Position numbers and translations under genes: made by a program
Shown: positions 25,147 through 33,343 of the stretch, one piece after another
Numbering within the stretch: the first letter of the stretch is position 1
Layout: the number at the start of each line of letters is the position of its first letter
NCBI GenBank assembly: GCA_012516065.1
Contig: JAAYXD010000123.1
Coordinates: forward strand, 1 to 36,319
Source: Clostridiaceae bacterium
GTDB lineage: Bacteria > Bacillota > Clostridia > DSM-8532
Length of the DNA stretch: 36,319 bases
Direction of reading: 5' to 3'
The notes under the pieces: model-generated
What the model was told of the DNA's origin: nothing
Database searches by the model: none
Seen by the model: the letters and a program-made list of their open reading frames with translations, nothing else

Positions 25147-25683
25147 CTAATATTCTATCCCGTATCTTGCGCTTACTCCCTTATCATAAGGATGTTTCAC
25201 TTTTTCAATCAGCGATATATAATCCGCGAGTTTGCGCAAACTGTCCGGCACGTCACGGCCCGTGCATATTATTTCCGTTTTGAGCGGTTTTTTTACCAGC
25301 ACATCCGCTATATCTTGTTCCGAGAGGAGCCTGCATGCTAAAACGTCAAGAACTTCATCAAGCACAACGACATCCCATTTGCCGGACAGAATTTCTTCGC
25401 GGACATGCCGCCAGCCTGTCTCAATATCTTCTTTGGTTTCAGCAAGCTGTTTTTCGTCCATTTTCCACAGGAACGTCGTATGCCTCTGCTCCGGCCGGTA
25501 AAAATAAAGACTTCCGGTAAACTTCTCGAGAATATTTTTCTCGCCTGTTACCGTATTTTTCAGAAACTGGACAAAAAACACCTTCAGTCCCGCGCCGAGA
25601 GCTCTTACCGCAGAACCGACGGCGGCGGTGGTTTTCCCTTTTCCGTTACCGATATACAGGTGGATCATTCCCTGTGACAGCAT
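25147..25683 (-). CDS. cobO: Cob(I)yrinic acid a,c-diamide adenosyltransferase
   Basis: This BtuR/CobO-type corrinoid adenosyltransferase attaches the 5'-deoxyadenosyl group of ATP to cobalt. The P-loop GNGKGKTT is at 12-19 (the family's reversed-order P-loop). VFFVQFLKN, DVVVLDEVLD (Walker-B-like) and IICTGRDVPDSL follow in the usual order. The length of 178 residues is typical. No other cobalamin gene is in the window and no cobalamin riboswitch is visible in the short leader, so it may serve salvage. It has its own promoter (25783-25811) and probably co-transcribes the deacetylase. Confidence 0.94.
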   Translation of the reverse strand: MLSQGMIHLYIGNGKGKTTAAVGSAVRALGAGLKVFFVQFLKNTVTGEKNILEKFTGSLYFYRPEQRHTTFLWKMDEKQLAETKEDIETGWRHVREEILSGKWDVVVLDEVLDVLACRLLSEQDIADVLVKKPLKTEIICTGRDVPDSLRKLADYISLIEKVKHPYDKGVSARYGIEY

Positions 25684-25726
25684 ACCGTTTCCTTTCGGGG
25701 CAATAAAAAAAATACAGCACTGAAAA

Positions 25727-25742
25727 ACAAATATATATTTGT
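25727..25742. repeat. Perfect 16-bp palindrome in the cobO leader
   Basis: ACAAATATATATTTGT is self-complementary over all 16 bases. It lies between the cobO promoter and start, about 40-55 nt downstream of the -10 box, where a bound repressor could block elongation. Confidence 0.5.
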
Positions 25743-25782
25743 CTTAAACAATGCCGCACCTGTTATGCAGCGGTCCAATACT

Positions 25783-25811
25783 ATTATATTACATTATGTC
25801 CGGCACCGCAA
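25783..25811 (-). promoter_or_regulatory. Candidate promoter of cobO
   Basis: On the minus strand TTGCGG (25806-25811), 17 nt and a perfect TATAAT (25783-25788) give a leader of about 95 nt. Confidence 0.6.
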
Positions 25812-25830
25812 TGAAAACCGCGGTATGATT

Positions 25831-26292
25831 TTACTTTCTGTATTTGCTTAGAGGATTCGGCATTTTCCCGATTCCTTTATACCTGTTTGCAGGTTTTGTC
25901 TTTCTGTTCATCCCGATAATACTGCCGACAGCCCCGGCCAGTATCCCTGTCAGTATCATTATAACCGCGCGGCTGTTCAGCATAAAATCCTTATAAACAA
26001 TACTGCTCGCCAAATACAGTATGACCATATATATAAGCCCGCATAACGTTCCCTTCAGCACGCCGTTTTTCTGGTTAAGGGCGCCAGATTTAAACCCTGC
26101 CGCAAGCAGTCCCATTAACGTGGCAATCAATACGGCAATCGTAATATACTTTTCGGGAAAATCGGTAAAAGCCAGAATGCCGGCCAATACCAGCAAAGCC
26201 GGAACAGTTATCCCGTAAGCGGTAATCAGCGCGGAACCAATGCCGTACCCTTCCGCCTTGACCGCGCTTTGACCTTTCATCTTATCCAACAT
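25831..26292 (-). CDS. TIGR04086-type membrane protein
   Basis: The product is about 153 residues with four predicted membrane segments (GSALITAYGITVPALLVLAG, ITIAVLIATLMGLLAAGFKS, LCGLIYMVILYLASSIV and VIMILTGILAGAVGSIIGM). GLLAAGFKSG followed by the short loop and NGVLKGTLCGLIY match the TIGR04086 family found in spore-forming Firmicutes. Function is not established. ATG at 26292 has GGGGGGA 6 nt upstream; the upstream in-frame ATG at 26352 overlaps the promoter and is rejected. A basic tail ends the protein. Confidence 0.8.
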   Translation of the reverse strand: MLDKMKGQSAVKAEGYGIGSALITAYGITVPALLVLAGILAFTDFPEKYITIAVLIATLMGLLAAGFKSGALNQKNGVLKGTLCGLIYMVILYLASSIVYKDFMLNSRAVIMILTGILAGAVGSIIGMNRKTKPANRYKGIGKMPNPLSKYRK

Positions 26293-26350
26293 TCTAATCC
26301 CCCCAAAATCTTCGCCTGTTCTGTCCGGACGCCGCTGTTTGAACTGTTGC

Positions 26351-26359
26351 ATTATATCA
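26351..26359 (-). promoter_or_regulatory. Extended -10 promoter of the TIGR04086-type gene
   Basis: On the minus strand TGATATAAT joins a TGn element to a perfect -10 box. No good -35 is visible; the expected -35 position falls at the edge of repeat locus D. Confidence 0.5.
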
Positions 26360-26371
26360 AAATATAATAAC

Positions 26372-26440
26372 TATTTCCGCGGGTCCTGTTTCGGGTGTTT
26401 CGTTTCCCGGGGCGACAAAGCGCATGCCGATAACACGCTT
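26372..26440 (-). repeat. Repeat locus D (half copy)
   Basis: On the minus strand it reads AAGCGTG, then GCGCTTTGTCGC, GGAAACGAAACACCCGAA and CAGGACCCGCGGAAATA, matching 12344-12402 of locus B closely. The right arm and the TTTCGGTGACGACGGG end are absent; the match stops inside the loop, at the TIGR04086 gene promoter. Confidence 0.75.
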
Positions 26441-26614
26441 AATAGTTCAAAAGCGGCGTCCGAACAGCTTCCTTCGCTTCAATGTATGCACAGAAACCGG
26501 ACTTTAGAACCGGTCCGGCCGTGGAATCGGCTCCGTCATAATTAATAAAGCTGTAACATCATTACGTTAACCTGAATAAACTGTTATTGAAAATAATTTC
26601 AGGGGGTCAAGGAT

Positions 26615-26728
26615 ATGGGCTCACGTAAAAGAGGAATTATGGGATGCAACAGCGAAATATTGTTCTTCATTATCCTGTTCCTGCTTCTTTTCTGCAACAC
26701 AGACTGCGGATGCGGTGTCTGTGACTAA
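26615..26728 (+). CDS. Cysteine-tailed membrane microprotein 1
   Basis: This gene of 37 codons has AGGGGG 8 nt before ATG. The product has a short basic N-terminus (MGSRKRG), a single hydrophobic helix (SEILFFIILFLLLFCN) and a tail NTDCGCGVCD with three Cys, plus Cys at 11 and 27. It is clearly paralogous to the next gene over NSE-[IV]-LFFI...F-x-LF-x-N. Small hydrophobic Cys/Gly-rich proteins of this kind occur in Clostridia, often linked to spores or annotated as high-cysteine proteins; that link is inference here. Two aligned ribosome binding sites and a shared terminator argue strongly that it is expressed. Confidence 0.75.
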   Translation: MGSRKRGIMGCNSEILFFIILFLLLFCNTDCGCGVCD

Positions 26729-26770
26729 AGGCACGGAATGGGAGAACATAACGTAAAGGAGGGAATAATA

Positions 26771-26890
26771 ATGCCGGACGGATTCTTCGGGGATTGGAAC
26801 AATAGTGAAGTTCTTTTCTTCATACTTATTTTCCTGTGCTTGTTCTTCAATCGCAGTTATGGCGGCTATGGCTACGACGACAAGTGCTAA
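26771..26890 (+). CDS. Membrane microprotein 2, Gly/Tyr-tailed paralogue
   Basis: This gene of 39 codons follows its paralogue by 42 nt, with AAAGGAGGG 7 nt before ATG. The product MPDGFFGDWN then NSEVLFFILIFLCLFFN is a single hydrophobic helix, ending in a Gly/Tyr-rich tail RSYGGYGYDDKC. The GGYGY tail recalls YjcZ/YtzL-type small spore proteins of Firmicutes, but the helix motif differs. Family and function are unassigned. A perfect terminator lies about 70 nt downstream. Confidence 0.78.
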   Translation: MPDGFFGDWNNSEVLFFILIFLCLFFNRSYGGYGYDDKC

Positions 26891-26958
26891 AGGAATTATC
26901 CAAAACTTAACTTGATAAATTAATAAACACTGCCTTAAATAATTTCACCACTCACAAT

Positions 26959-26984
26959 AAAAGAAGCGGTGCCCCGCTTCTTTT
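26959..26984. terminator. Bidirectional intrinsic terminator
   Basis: A perfect 11-bp inverted repeat, AAAAGAAGCGG with CCGCTTCTTTT, encloses loop TGCC. T tracts on both strands would end the microprotein transcript (plus) and the pgsA transcript (minus). Confidence 0.9.
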
Positions 26985-27036
26985 GCTTTAAATATTGTTC
27001 ATCCCATACCTTCTCACTGTGACCCATGCCGCCGTT

Positions 27037-27585
27037 TCAATCCGCTTCCCGTCCGGTGCCGGGACTCTTAAGCTGTTTAACGTAACAATTAAGGTACACG
27101 ATTGACGCGGCGATTGAAACTGCGGTACCCGCCCACATAATATGGACCGCGGCAGGAATGTTTAGAAAAGCAAGCACGATACCCGTAAAAAGAATAGCGG
27201 CAGCAGCCTTTCCAACCCAATTCGACGAAACAACGATCTCACGGTGAAGGAAAAACAGCGAACCTATTATCATCGCGGCTTCCTTCGCGAGCAGAATGAA
27301 GAAAAAATAATACGGGAGCCTGCCGCCACTGGCTAAAAGCAGCAGAGCGGTCAATTGAATAGCTTTATCGGCGAACGGATCGGCAAGCTTTCCGAAATTT
27401 GTGATAAAATTATACTTTCTTGCAATATAACCGTCGAGTATGTCGGTTAACTCAGCCGCAGCAAAAACTACCAGGCTTTCCGTCCATTTTCCTGAAATCA
27501 TCAACAAAGCCATAACAGGCACCGCTATAAGCCTCAGTATCGTCAATATGTTAGGCACATGCCTCCACATGCTTTTATTATTCAT
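27037..27585 (-). CDS. pgsA: CDP-diacylglycerol-glycerol-3-phosphate 3-phosphatidyltransferase family
   Basis: This integral membrane enzyme makes phosphatidylglycerol phosphate from CDP-diacylglycerol. The CDP-alcohol phosphotransferase motif D-x2-DG-x2-AR-x8-G-x3-D-x3-D is intact (from DILDGYIARK to GKLADPFAD, about 49-75). About five hydrophobic helices are visible, and PNILTILRLIAVPVMALLMI is the usual N-terminal helix. ATG at 27585 is chosen, with GGGGGAG about ten bases upstream; the frame runs further up to 27615. It overlaps the thioesterase gene by 8 bp, implying coupling. Headgroup specificity is inferred from family resemblance. Confidence 0.9.
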   Translation of the reverse strand: MNNKSMWRHVPNILTILRLIAVPVMALLMISGKWTESLVVFAAAELTDILDGYIARKYNFITNFGKLADPFADKAIQLTALLLLASGGRLPYYFFFILLAKEAAMIIGSLFFLHREIVVSSNWVGKAAAAILFTGIVLAFLNIPAAVHIMWAGTAVSIAASIVYLNCYVKQLKSPGTGREAD

Positions 27586-28015
27586 CCTCACGGTTCTCCC
27601 CCTGCATGAACACATCGATAAGCAATTCGTATAACTCGGGGCGGTATTTTTTCATGTTGACAGGTTTTAGCTGCCTGTTTGCCCAAACATGCTCGGTTTC
27701 GCCGGAAGCAGCGGGTTTTACGGAGCCTTTGCGAAAAACTTCATAAAAGAAAGTTATCCGTGACGGTTTAATATCCTTAACGCCGGTTTTCACAATCACC
27801 GTGTCGCCGTAAAAGCACGGGGATATGTACCTGCACTTCAAACTGAGCAAAGGCAGCATAACACCGTCCTTTTCCATCCGGTCGTAAGTTATTCCGGCTA
27901 TTTTTATTAAATCGGTTCTGCCGCATTCAAACCAGATCGGATAGACCGAATGATGGACAACCCCCATTTGATCTGTTTCCTGGTATCTTACAATAAGTTC
28001 GGTATGCGATATCAT
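27578..28015 (-). CDS. Hotdog-fold acyl-CoA thioesterase (YbgC/FadM-like)
   Basis: This protein of 145 residues has the 4-hydroxybenzoyl-CoA thioesterase pattern: RYQETDQMGVVHHSVYPIWF (about 10-29), where Asp and the His pair form the active site, then FECGRTDLI on the central helix and the strand-rich remainder (LKCRYISPCFYGDTVIVKT). It hydrolyses acyl-CoA or acyl-ACP thioesters; the natural substrate is unknown. GGGAG lies 6 nt before ATG. It starts 15 nt after pfkA and overlaps pgsA. Confidence 0.9.
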   Translation of the reverse strand: MISHTELIVRYQETDQMGVVHHSVYPIWFECGRTDLIKIAGITYDRMEKDGVMLPLLSLKCRYISPCFYGDTVIVKTGVKDIKPSRITFFYEVFRKGSVKPAASGETEHVWANRQLKPVNMKKYRPELYELLIDVFMQGENREDE

Positions 28016-28030
28016 CGATTTCTCCCTGAA

Positions 28031-29002
28031 TTACAACGCCAGTATTTTGTTCAACTCAATCATTTCCTCGTCAATCGATTTTTTCATTGAAAGGGCTTCG
28101 GCAAGGTCAAAATCGGTAATCCGGCCGTTTACGAACGACACCGCCCTGTTTACGACCCCATCTTTAAGCAGCTTGACCGCATGGTATCCCATACGGCTTG
28201 CCATTACCCTGTCATAAACCGTAGGGCTTCCCCCGCGCTGGATATGCCCCAGAATAGTCGCGCGTGTTTTAATCTCGGTTTTCTTTTCTATGTATTCGGC
28301 TATTTCCACCGCTCCGCCGACACCTTCCGCGATAATTACAAGGTAGTGCTTTTTACCGCGGTTTCTTCCCTCAACAATCGGTTTAATTATATCAATATCT
28401 ATATTAAAATCCTTTTCGGGCAGAACGACGGCCTCCGCGCCTCCCGATATCGCAACGTTAAGCGCGATATATCCCGCTTTCCTACCCATAACCTCGAGAA
28501 CGCTGCAGCGTTCGTGTGAATACGCCGTATCCCTTATCTTGTCTATCGCGTCCTGGACGGTGTTCATTGCGGTATCAAAGCCTATTGTATATTCCGTACA
28601 CGCAATATCATTGTCTATTGTACCGGGAATACAAATCACCGGCATCCCTTTTCTGCTCAGGTCAAGAGCGCCGCGGTACGAGCCGTCGCCGCCGATCACG
28701 ACAAGCGCGTCAATCCCGAAAACTTTAGCAATAGTTATCGCTTTATTTACGCCGGCTTCGGTGTTAAATTCCGCCGACCTTGCGGTTTGAAGCACAGTGC
28801 CGCCCCGGTGTATCAAATCTCCCACTGAACGCGCCGTCATTTCTTCAATGTCGCCGTTTAAAAGGCCTTCATAACCTTTACGGATTCCCATAACCTTAAA
28901 CCCGTAATATATACCCGTCCTTACAACGGCACGGACCGCCGCGTTCATTCCCGGAGCATCACCTCCGCTTGTCAAAACGCCAATTGTTTTTATCCCGCTC
29001 AT
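28031..29002 (-). CDS. pfkA: ATP-dependent 6-phosphofructokinase
   Basis: It phosphorylates fructose 6-phosphate to the 1,6-bisphosphate, the committed step of glycolysis. GVLTSGGDAPGMNAAVRAVV is the ATP site, IGGDGSYRGA and PGTIDNDI (catalytic Asp) follow, and ILGHIQRGGSPT is the conserved substrate/effector segment. Gly at the position after GGDGS and the absence of the PPi-type Asp fit the ATP-dependent type. The length of 323 residues matches bacterial PfkA. It lies between dnaE and lipid genes, as in many Firmicutes where pfkA is near dnaE. Confidence 0.97.
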   Translation of the reverse strand: MSGIKTIGVLTSGGDAPGMNAAVRAVVRTGIYYGFKVMGIRKGYEGLLNGDIEEMTARSVGDLIHRGGTVLQTARSAEFNTEAGVNKAITIAKVFGIDALVVIGGDGSYRGALDLSRKGMPVICIPGTIDNDIACTEYTIGFDTAMNTVQDAIDKIRDTAYSHERCSVLEVMGRKAGYIALNVAISGGAEAVVLPEKDFNIDIDIIKPIVEGRNRGKKHYLVIIAEGVGGAVEIAEYIEKKTEIKTRATILGHIQRGGSPTVYDRVMASRMGYHAVKLLKDGVVNRAVSFVNGRITDFDLAEALSMKKSIDEEMIELNKILAL

Positions 29003-29037
29003 CCTTCCACCACTCTTTTAATTTAATGTAATGAATA

Positions 29038-29058
29038 GCCCGTGTTATTCACACGGGC
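29038..29058. other. Hairpin between the DUF2007-like gene and pfkA
   Basis: GCCCGTGT-TATTC-ACACGGGC is a perfect 8-bp stem with a 5-nt loop and no T tract on either strand. It could stabilise or process the mRNA between the two minus-strand genes rather than terminate it. Confidence 0.55.
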
Positions 29059-29094
29059 ATATTCTGTAAATGCAGTTCTAAAATAAATAAATCA

Positions 29095-29289
29095 TCAGAA
29101 GCCTTTTTCTATGATTATACTGTGTGCTTCCTCTACTTCACCTTCCGGAACTGATACTTCAAAATAGTTGTCGTTTTTTTCTTTTTGGCTGACCGGGTTC
29201 AGCTTTACAAGTATACCTTCAGCCTCAAGAATTTCTTTAAGTTTTTCAGCCATTTCCTTATTCTGGGCCATATATACGACAGTCCACAT
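29095..29289 (-). CDS. Small DUF2007-like protein
   Basis: This protein of 64 residues has the order strand-helix-strand-strand-helix (WTVVYMAQNKEMAEKLKEIL; EGILVKLN; YFEVSVPEGEVEEAHSII), the ferredoxin-like layout of putative signal-transducing DUF2007 proteins that resemble PII-type folds. Function is unknown. GGGGGG precedes the ATG by about 8 nt. Genes of this size between dnaE and pfkA occur in Clostridia, and the conserved place supports a real gene. Confidence 0.75.
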   Translation of the reverse strand: MWTVVYMAQNKEMAEKLKEILEAEGILVKLNPVSQKEKNDNYFEVSVPEGEVEEAHSIIIEKGF

Positions 29290-29591
29290 TTTACGCTCCC
29301 CCCTGTTAATTCAGGTCTTTTACAACAGCGGAAGAAACTGCTTGGCAATTTCAACACACAATGCTGCATCGGCAGGCATTAAACTTCGAGTTTGAGCCGG
29401 CCATTTTCAACAAGACGGCCGGTTATCATCCGCCGCCTGCAACTTTTAAACCGGTATTTACCGTTCAAAAACGAAAAATGTCCCTAACAGGCTATACTAA
29501 ATGTATATAACTACGACATTACTATATATTATTTTCAGAAAAAACGCAAGTAACAAGCTCTATATGCGTCCATTTATTTCCATATCGCGTC
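29290..29591. other. Intergenic region downstream of dnaE
   Basis: This gap of 302 nt has no gene. It holds a block resembling the gap at 23.7 kb (29313-29362), a hairpin CCGGCC/GGCCGG with loop ATTTTCAACAAGAC (29397-29422) and a loose inverted repeat TATAC-TAAAT-GTATA (29493-29507). There is no clear dnaE terminator and no near-consensus promoter. Confidence 0.5.
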
Positions 29592-32500
29592 TTATACAGG
29601 CACCTTGTCTATCTTTACGTTATCTGCACCAAGCATGCTCTTCAACTCGTTTATAAGAGTGTTGTTCAGTGTTACCCTGAAGCCTTTTTTAACTGTCCCC
29701 TCATGATAGACATATACGGGAACCGTCCCGTCAAAATATTTCAGCATTGAGCAGACAGCGTGAACAATTTTTTTGCCCGTACCCTCAGGTATGCGTACTT
29801 TAAGGCATTCTATCACAGTGCCGTATTCACTTTTTATTTCCTGAATATTGCCTGTACTGTTTGCTGCCCCGCCGGATAAATCCTGATACCTTTTCGGTTC
29901 AAAAGGCTTTTCACCCTTGATGATTGGTTTCGCCATTTCCATTATAATTTTCGGTGCTTCATCTTCCCTTACACTTATTTTCCCTTCAATCCAGATCGGC
30001 AGTTCCGGCTTAAGAAAAGCCCCGTATTTTTCAAGCACGCTTGGAAATACGATAACCTCCATCTGTCCAAGAAGATCCTCTACAGTGACAAACGCCATCA
30101 ATTGATTGCTTTTTGTCGTTATGGTCTTAATATCTGTGACCAATCCTGCAACACGGGCAAAAGTTCCGTCTGCAATACCGTTCCCGGACTCTTCGCCAAG
30201 TTTTTCGTCATCAACCAAATCAACGGAATGTATCGTTACCCAGCTATTTATATCATCTTCAAACTCCCTCAAAGGATGCCCCGATAAATACAACCCAAGC
30301 ATATCCTTTTCCATCGCCAACAGAAGCCTGTCGTCATACTCGTCAATTTCCGGGTATGATACATCGAAACCGGAACTCTTCGTACCGCTGTTGTCGAAGA
30401 ACGACAACTGGCCTTCCATTCTCATTTTTTTGGCATTGGCGATGTTTTCCATTATCTTTTCATATGAGTTAATGAGCCTTGAACGGTAGACCTTCAGTGA
30501 ATCAAAAGCGCCGCTTTTTATAAGGCTTTCAACACACCGTTTATTCAGATCCCTTCCTTCCATTCTCTCGCATAAATCGGGCAGACTTGTGAACGGGCCG
30601 TTCTTCTCCCTTTCCGCAATAATTTGCTTCACAACACTTGAGCCGACATTTTTAACAGCTGCGAGCCCGAACCTTATTTTGCCGTCCGATACGGTAAACC
30701 CGACGCCGCTTTCGTTAATGTCGGGAGGCAGCACCTTAATACCCATCTTCCTGCATTCATATACATAGCGCGATATTTTTTCCGGTGAACCGAGGAAACT
30801 GTTTAAAAGCGCGGCCATAAACTCGACGGGATAATAACGCTTCAGCCATGCTGTCTGATACCCTACCACGGCATATGCTGCGGCATGGGACTTATTGAAC
30901 GCATAGCTTGCGAAGTCGGACATCTCATCGAATATCTCGTTTGCTGTTTTCTCATCGACACCGTTTCTGACAGCACCCGGGATTATAACTTTCCCCGACG
31001 GGTCCGTTTCGCCGTATATAAACTTTTGTCGTTCATCATCCATTATTTCCTTTTTCTTCTTAGCCATCGCCCTCCTGACAAGATCGGAGCGGCCGAACGA
31101 ATACCCCGCCAAATCTCTTACAATTTGCATAACCTGTTCCTGGTAGATGATGCAGCCGTAAGTTACATTCAGTATCGGCTCAAGCAGGGGATGGGCATAG
31201 CGTATTTCTTCGGGGTTCTTTTTATTCCTGATATATCTTGGTATCTGATCCATAGGCCCGGGTCGATACAGGGAAATGCCGGCGATAATGTCCTCAATCG
31301 AAGAAGGTTTAAGTTCGGTAAAAAACTGCGTCATGCCCGAGCTTTCCAACTGGAACACCCCGGCGGTGTCACCGTCCGATATCATCCTGAAAACTTCCGG
31401 ATCATTCATGTCAATGTTATCAATATCAATCTTTATCCCATGATTCTTTTCTATCATATTCAGCGCGTCGCGTATTACGGTGAGCGTCCTTAGGCCGAGA
31501 AAATCCATTTTCAAAAGCCCGAGCTCTTCAAGAGTTGTCATCGGGAACTGGGTTGATATATTTCCTTCACTCTGGTAAAGAGGGACGTATTCGGTAATAG
31601 GTTCGCTTGATATAACGACACCGGCGGCGTGCGTAGACGCATGGCGCGGCATTCCCTCCAGAAGCATCGCGGTATTGATCAGTTCATGCACGCGGTGGTC
31701 GTTCTCGTAAGCATACCGTAATTCACTGTTCAGTTCAAGTGCTTTATTTATGCTCATTCCGATCTGCATCGGAACCATTTTCGCTATCCTGTCAACTTCG
31801 GAATACGGGATTGCCAATGCGCGCCCTACATCCCTTATCGCTGCGCGCGCGGCCATAGTCCCGAAGGTTATTATCTGCGCAACCCTGTCTTTCCCGTATT
31901 TGTTTACGACATAATCAATTACTTCGCCGCGCCTTTCATAGCAAAAATCTATATCGATATCGGGCATGCTTATTCTTTCAGGGTTAAGGAACCTTTCGAA
32001 TATAAGGCTGTAACGGATTGGGTCGACATTCGTGATTCCAAGGCAGTACGAAACCAGGCTCCCCGCGGCCGAGCCCCTGCCCGGCCCTACCATTATATTG
32101 TTTTCCTTGGCATAGCGGATAAAATCGGACACAATAAGGAAATAGTCCACGTAATTCATCTGCCTGATAACCGAAAGCTCATATTCAAGGCGTTCAAGAA
32201 GCGAATCGTCATCGCCGTAACGATCGCGGAAGCCTTTCAGGCATAATTCCCTGAGGTATTCGAACTTATCGACGTTACCCGGAACTTCAAAAGTAGGAAG
32301 CCGCGTGTTGCCGAACTCAATTTCCACATTACATAATTCCGCAATTTTTACGGTGTTTTCAATTGCTTCGGGACAATAATTAAACTGCCTGGCCATTTGG
32401 TCCGGGGATTTTAAATAGAGCTCATCCGTCCTGAATGTCATCCTGTCTTCGTCTTCAATTGTTTTTGCCATTTGTATGCACATCAGTATTTCCTGCGCTC

Positions 32501-33146
32501 TTGCGTCCTCTTTGTTCAGATAATGAACATCGTTCGTGGCAACAACGGGAATCCCGGTCTCCGCGGACAGTTCACGCAGTTTCATATTGACCAGTTTCTG
32601 TTCTTCAATGCCGTTATGCTGGAGCTCAAGGTAGAAGTTCCCCCTGCCGAAAATTGCTTCAAACCTTACGGCAAGTTCTTTTGCGTGTTCATACCTGTTA
32701 TCCAGGATCGCCCTCGGTATATCTCCCGCAAGGCATCCGCTTAAACAAATGAGCCCTTCATGATATTTTTCCAAAAGCTCGATGTCAATTCTCGGTTTAT
32801 AGTAGAAGCCTTCGATATAACTTGCAGAAACCAGCTTCATCAGGTTCTTGTAACCTGCAGAGTCCTTCGCGAGCAGGATTAAATGCCCCTGATCGGCATC
32901 AAGCCTTGCGTCCTTGTCAAACCTCGAACGCGCGGCAGTGTAAACCTCGCAGCCAATTACCGGTTTAATCCCGTTTTTCACGCAGGCCTTGTAAAAATCT
33001 ATCACTCCGAACATAGCCCCGTGATCGGTAATTGCAACCGCGTCCATTCCAAGCTCCTTAACCCGTTGCACGAGTGAATCAATACGACAGGCTCCGTCAA
33101 GAAGGCTGTATTCTGTATGAACATGCAAGTGAACAAAAGAACCCAT
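29592..33146 (-). CDS. dnaE: DNA polymerase III subunit alpha
   Basis: This is a replicative polymerase of 1184 residues. The N-terminal PHP domain starts with HLHVHTEYSLLDGACRI and has AITDHGAMFGV, with metal-ligand His and Asp residues. The palm has the catalytic PDIDIDF (around residue 400) and the GRGSAAGSLVSY segment (P-loop-like, around 370). The fingers follow, then a helix-hairpin-helix region (around 840-900) and the C-terminal OB domain (FARVAGLVTDIKTITTKSNQ). There is no proofreading exonuclease domain, so it is DnaE rather than PolC. AAAGGAG lies 9 nt before ATG, with its own promoter at 33197-33225. Confidence 0.97.
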   Translation of the reverse strand: MGSFVHLHVHTEYSLLDGACRIDSLVQRVKELGMDAVAITDHGAMFGVIDFYKACVKNGIKPVIGCEVYTAARSRFDKDARLDADQGHLILLAKDSAGYKNLMKLVSASYIEGFYYKPRIDIELLEKYHEGLICLSGCLAGDIPRAILDNRYEHAKELAVRFEAIFGRGNFYLELQHNGIEEQKLVNMKLRELSAETGIPVVATNDVHYLNKEDARAQEILMCIQMAKTIEDEDRMTFRTDELYLKSPDQMARQFNYCPEAIENTVKIAELCNVEIEFGNTRLPTFEVPGNVDKFEYLRELCLKGFRDRYGDDDSLLERLEYELSVIRQMNYVDYFLIVSDFIRYAKENNIMVGPGRGSAAGSLVSYCLGITNVDPIRYSLIFERFLNPERISMPDIDIDFCYERRGEVIDYVVNKYGKDRVAQIITFGTMAARAAIRDVGRALAIPYSEVDRIAKMVPMQIGMSINKALELNSELRYAYENDHRVHELINTAMLLEGMPRHASTHAAGVVISSEPITEYVPLYQSEGNISTQFPMTTLEELGLLKMDFLGLRTLTVIRDALNMIEKNHGIKIDIDNIDMNDPEVFRMISDGDTAGVFQLESSGMTQFFTELKPSSIEDIIAGISLYRPGPMDQIPRYIRNKKNPEEIRYAHPLLEPILNVTYGCIIYQEQVMQIVRDLAGYSFGRSDLVRRAMAKKKKEIMDDERQKFIYGETDPSGKVIIPGAVRNGVDEKTANEIFDEMSDFASYAFNKSHAAAYAVVGYQTAWLKRYYPVEFMAALLNSFLGSPEKISRYVYECRKMGIKVLPPDINESGVGFTVSDGKIRFGLAAVKNVGSSVVKQIIAEREKNGPFTSLPDLCERMEGRDLNKRCVESLIKSGAFDSLKVYRSRLINSYEKIMENIANAKKMRMEGQLSFFDNSGTKSSGFDVSYPEIDEYDDRLLLAMEKDMLGLYLSGHPLREFEDDINSWVTIHSVDLVDDEKLGEESGNGIADGTFARVAGLVTDIKTITTKSNQLMAFVTVEDLLGQMEVIVFPSVLEKYGAFLKPELPIWIEGKISVREDEAPKIIMEMAKPIIKGEKPFEPKRYQDLSGGAANSTGNIQEIKSEYGTVIECLKVRIPEGTGKKIVHAVCSMLKYFDGTVPVYVYHEGTVKKGFRVTLNNTLINELKSMLGADNVKIDKVPV

Positions 33147-33196
33147 TTGCCGATGCTCCTTTTAAAGAAATGCAGCAAAAACGAATGTTCTATTAA

Positions 33197-33225
33197 ATTA
33201 TAACATAACGGATCATCGCTGCAAA
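33197..33225 (-). promoter_or_regulatory. Promoter of dnaE
   Basis: On the minus strand TTTGCA (33220-33225), 17 nt and a perfect TATAAT (33197-33202), preceded by a TGT extended element, lie about 50 nt before the ATG. The -35 box is 6 bp from the homologous end of repeat locus E. Confidence 0.7.
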
Positions 33226-33228
33226 CTG

Positions 33229-33334
33229 TTACCCGTCGTCACCGAAAGCACCCGGGCCATCCGCTGCGTTAATGCGTTATTCCCGCGGGTCCTGGCTCAG
33301 GTGTTTCGTTTCCTAGTGCGACAAAGCACATATG
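33229..33334 (-). repeat. Repeat locus E
   Basis: Read on the minus strand: CATATGTGCTTTGTCGCACT, GGAAACGAAACACCTGAG, CCAGGACCCGCGGGAATAA, a loop, then the right arm GCGGATGGCCCGGGTG and the end CTTTCGGTGACGACGGG. It is a complete single core hairpin without the extra inserted hairpin or the body module, and lies between the CPBP gene stop and the dnaE promoter. Confidence 0.8.
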
Positions 33335-33343
33335 GTGCTGCGT

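Larger units (their letters stand above)
26293..26614. other. Divergent intergenic region between the TIGR04086-type gene and the microproteins
   Basis: This gap of about 322 nt contains an extended -10 promoter for the minus-strand gene (26351-26359), half a copy of the repeat family (26372-26440), a short inverted repeat CCGGAC/GTCCGG (about 26493-26518) and A/T-rich sequence before the first microprotein. I could not identify a convincing SigA, SigE, SigG or SigK promoter for the plus strand. Confidence 0.5.

Noticed and set aside
25684-25782. Cobalamin riboswitch upstream of cobO
   Set aside because: The leader is under 100 nt and lacks the conserved B12-box elements.
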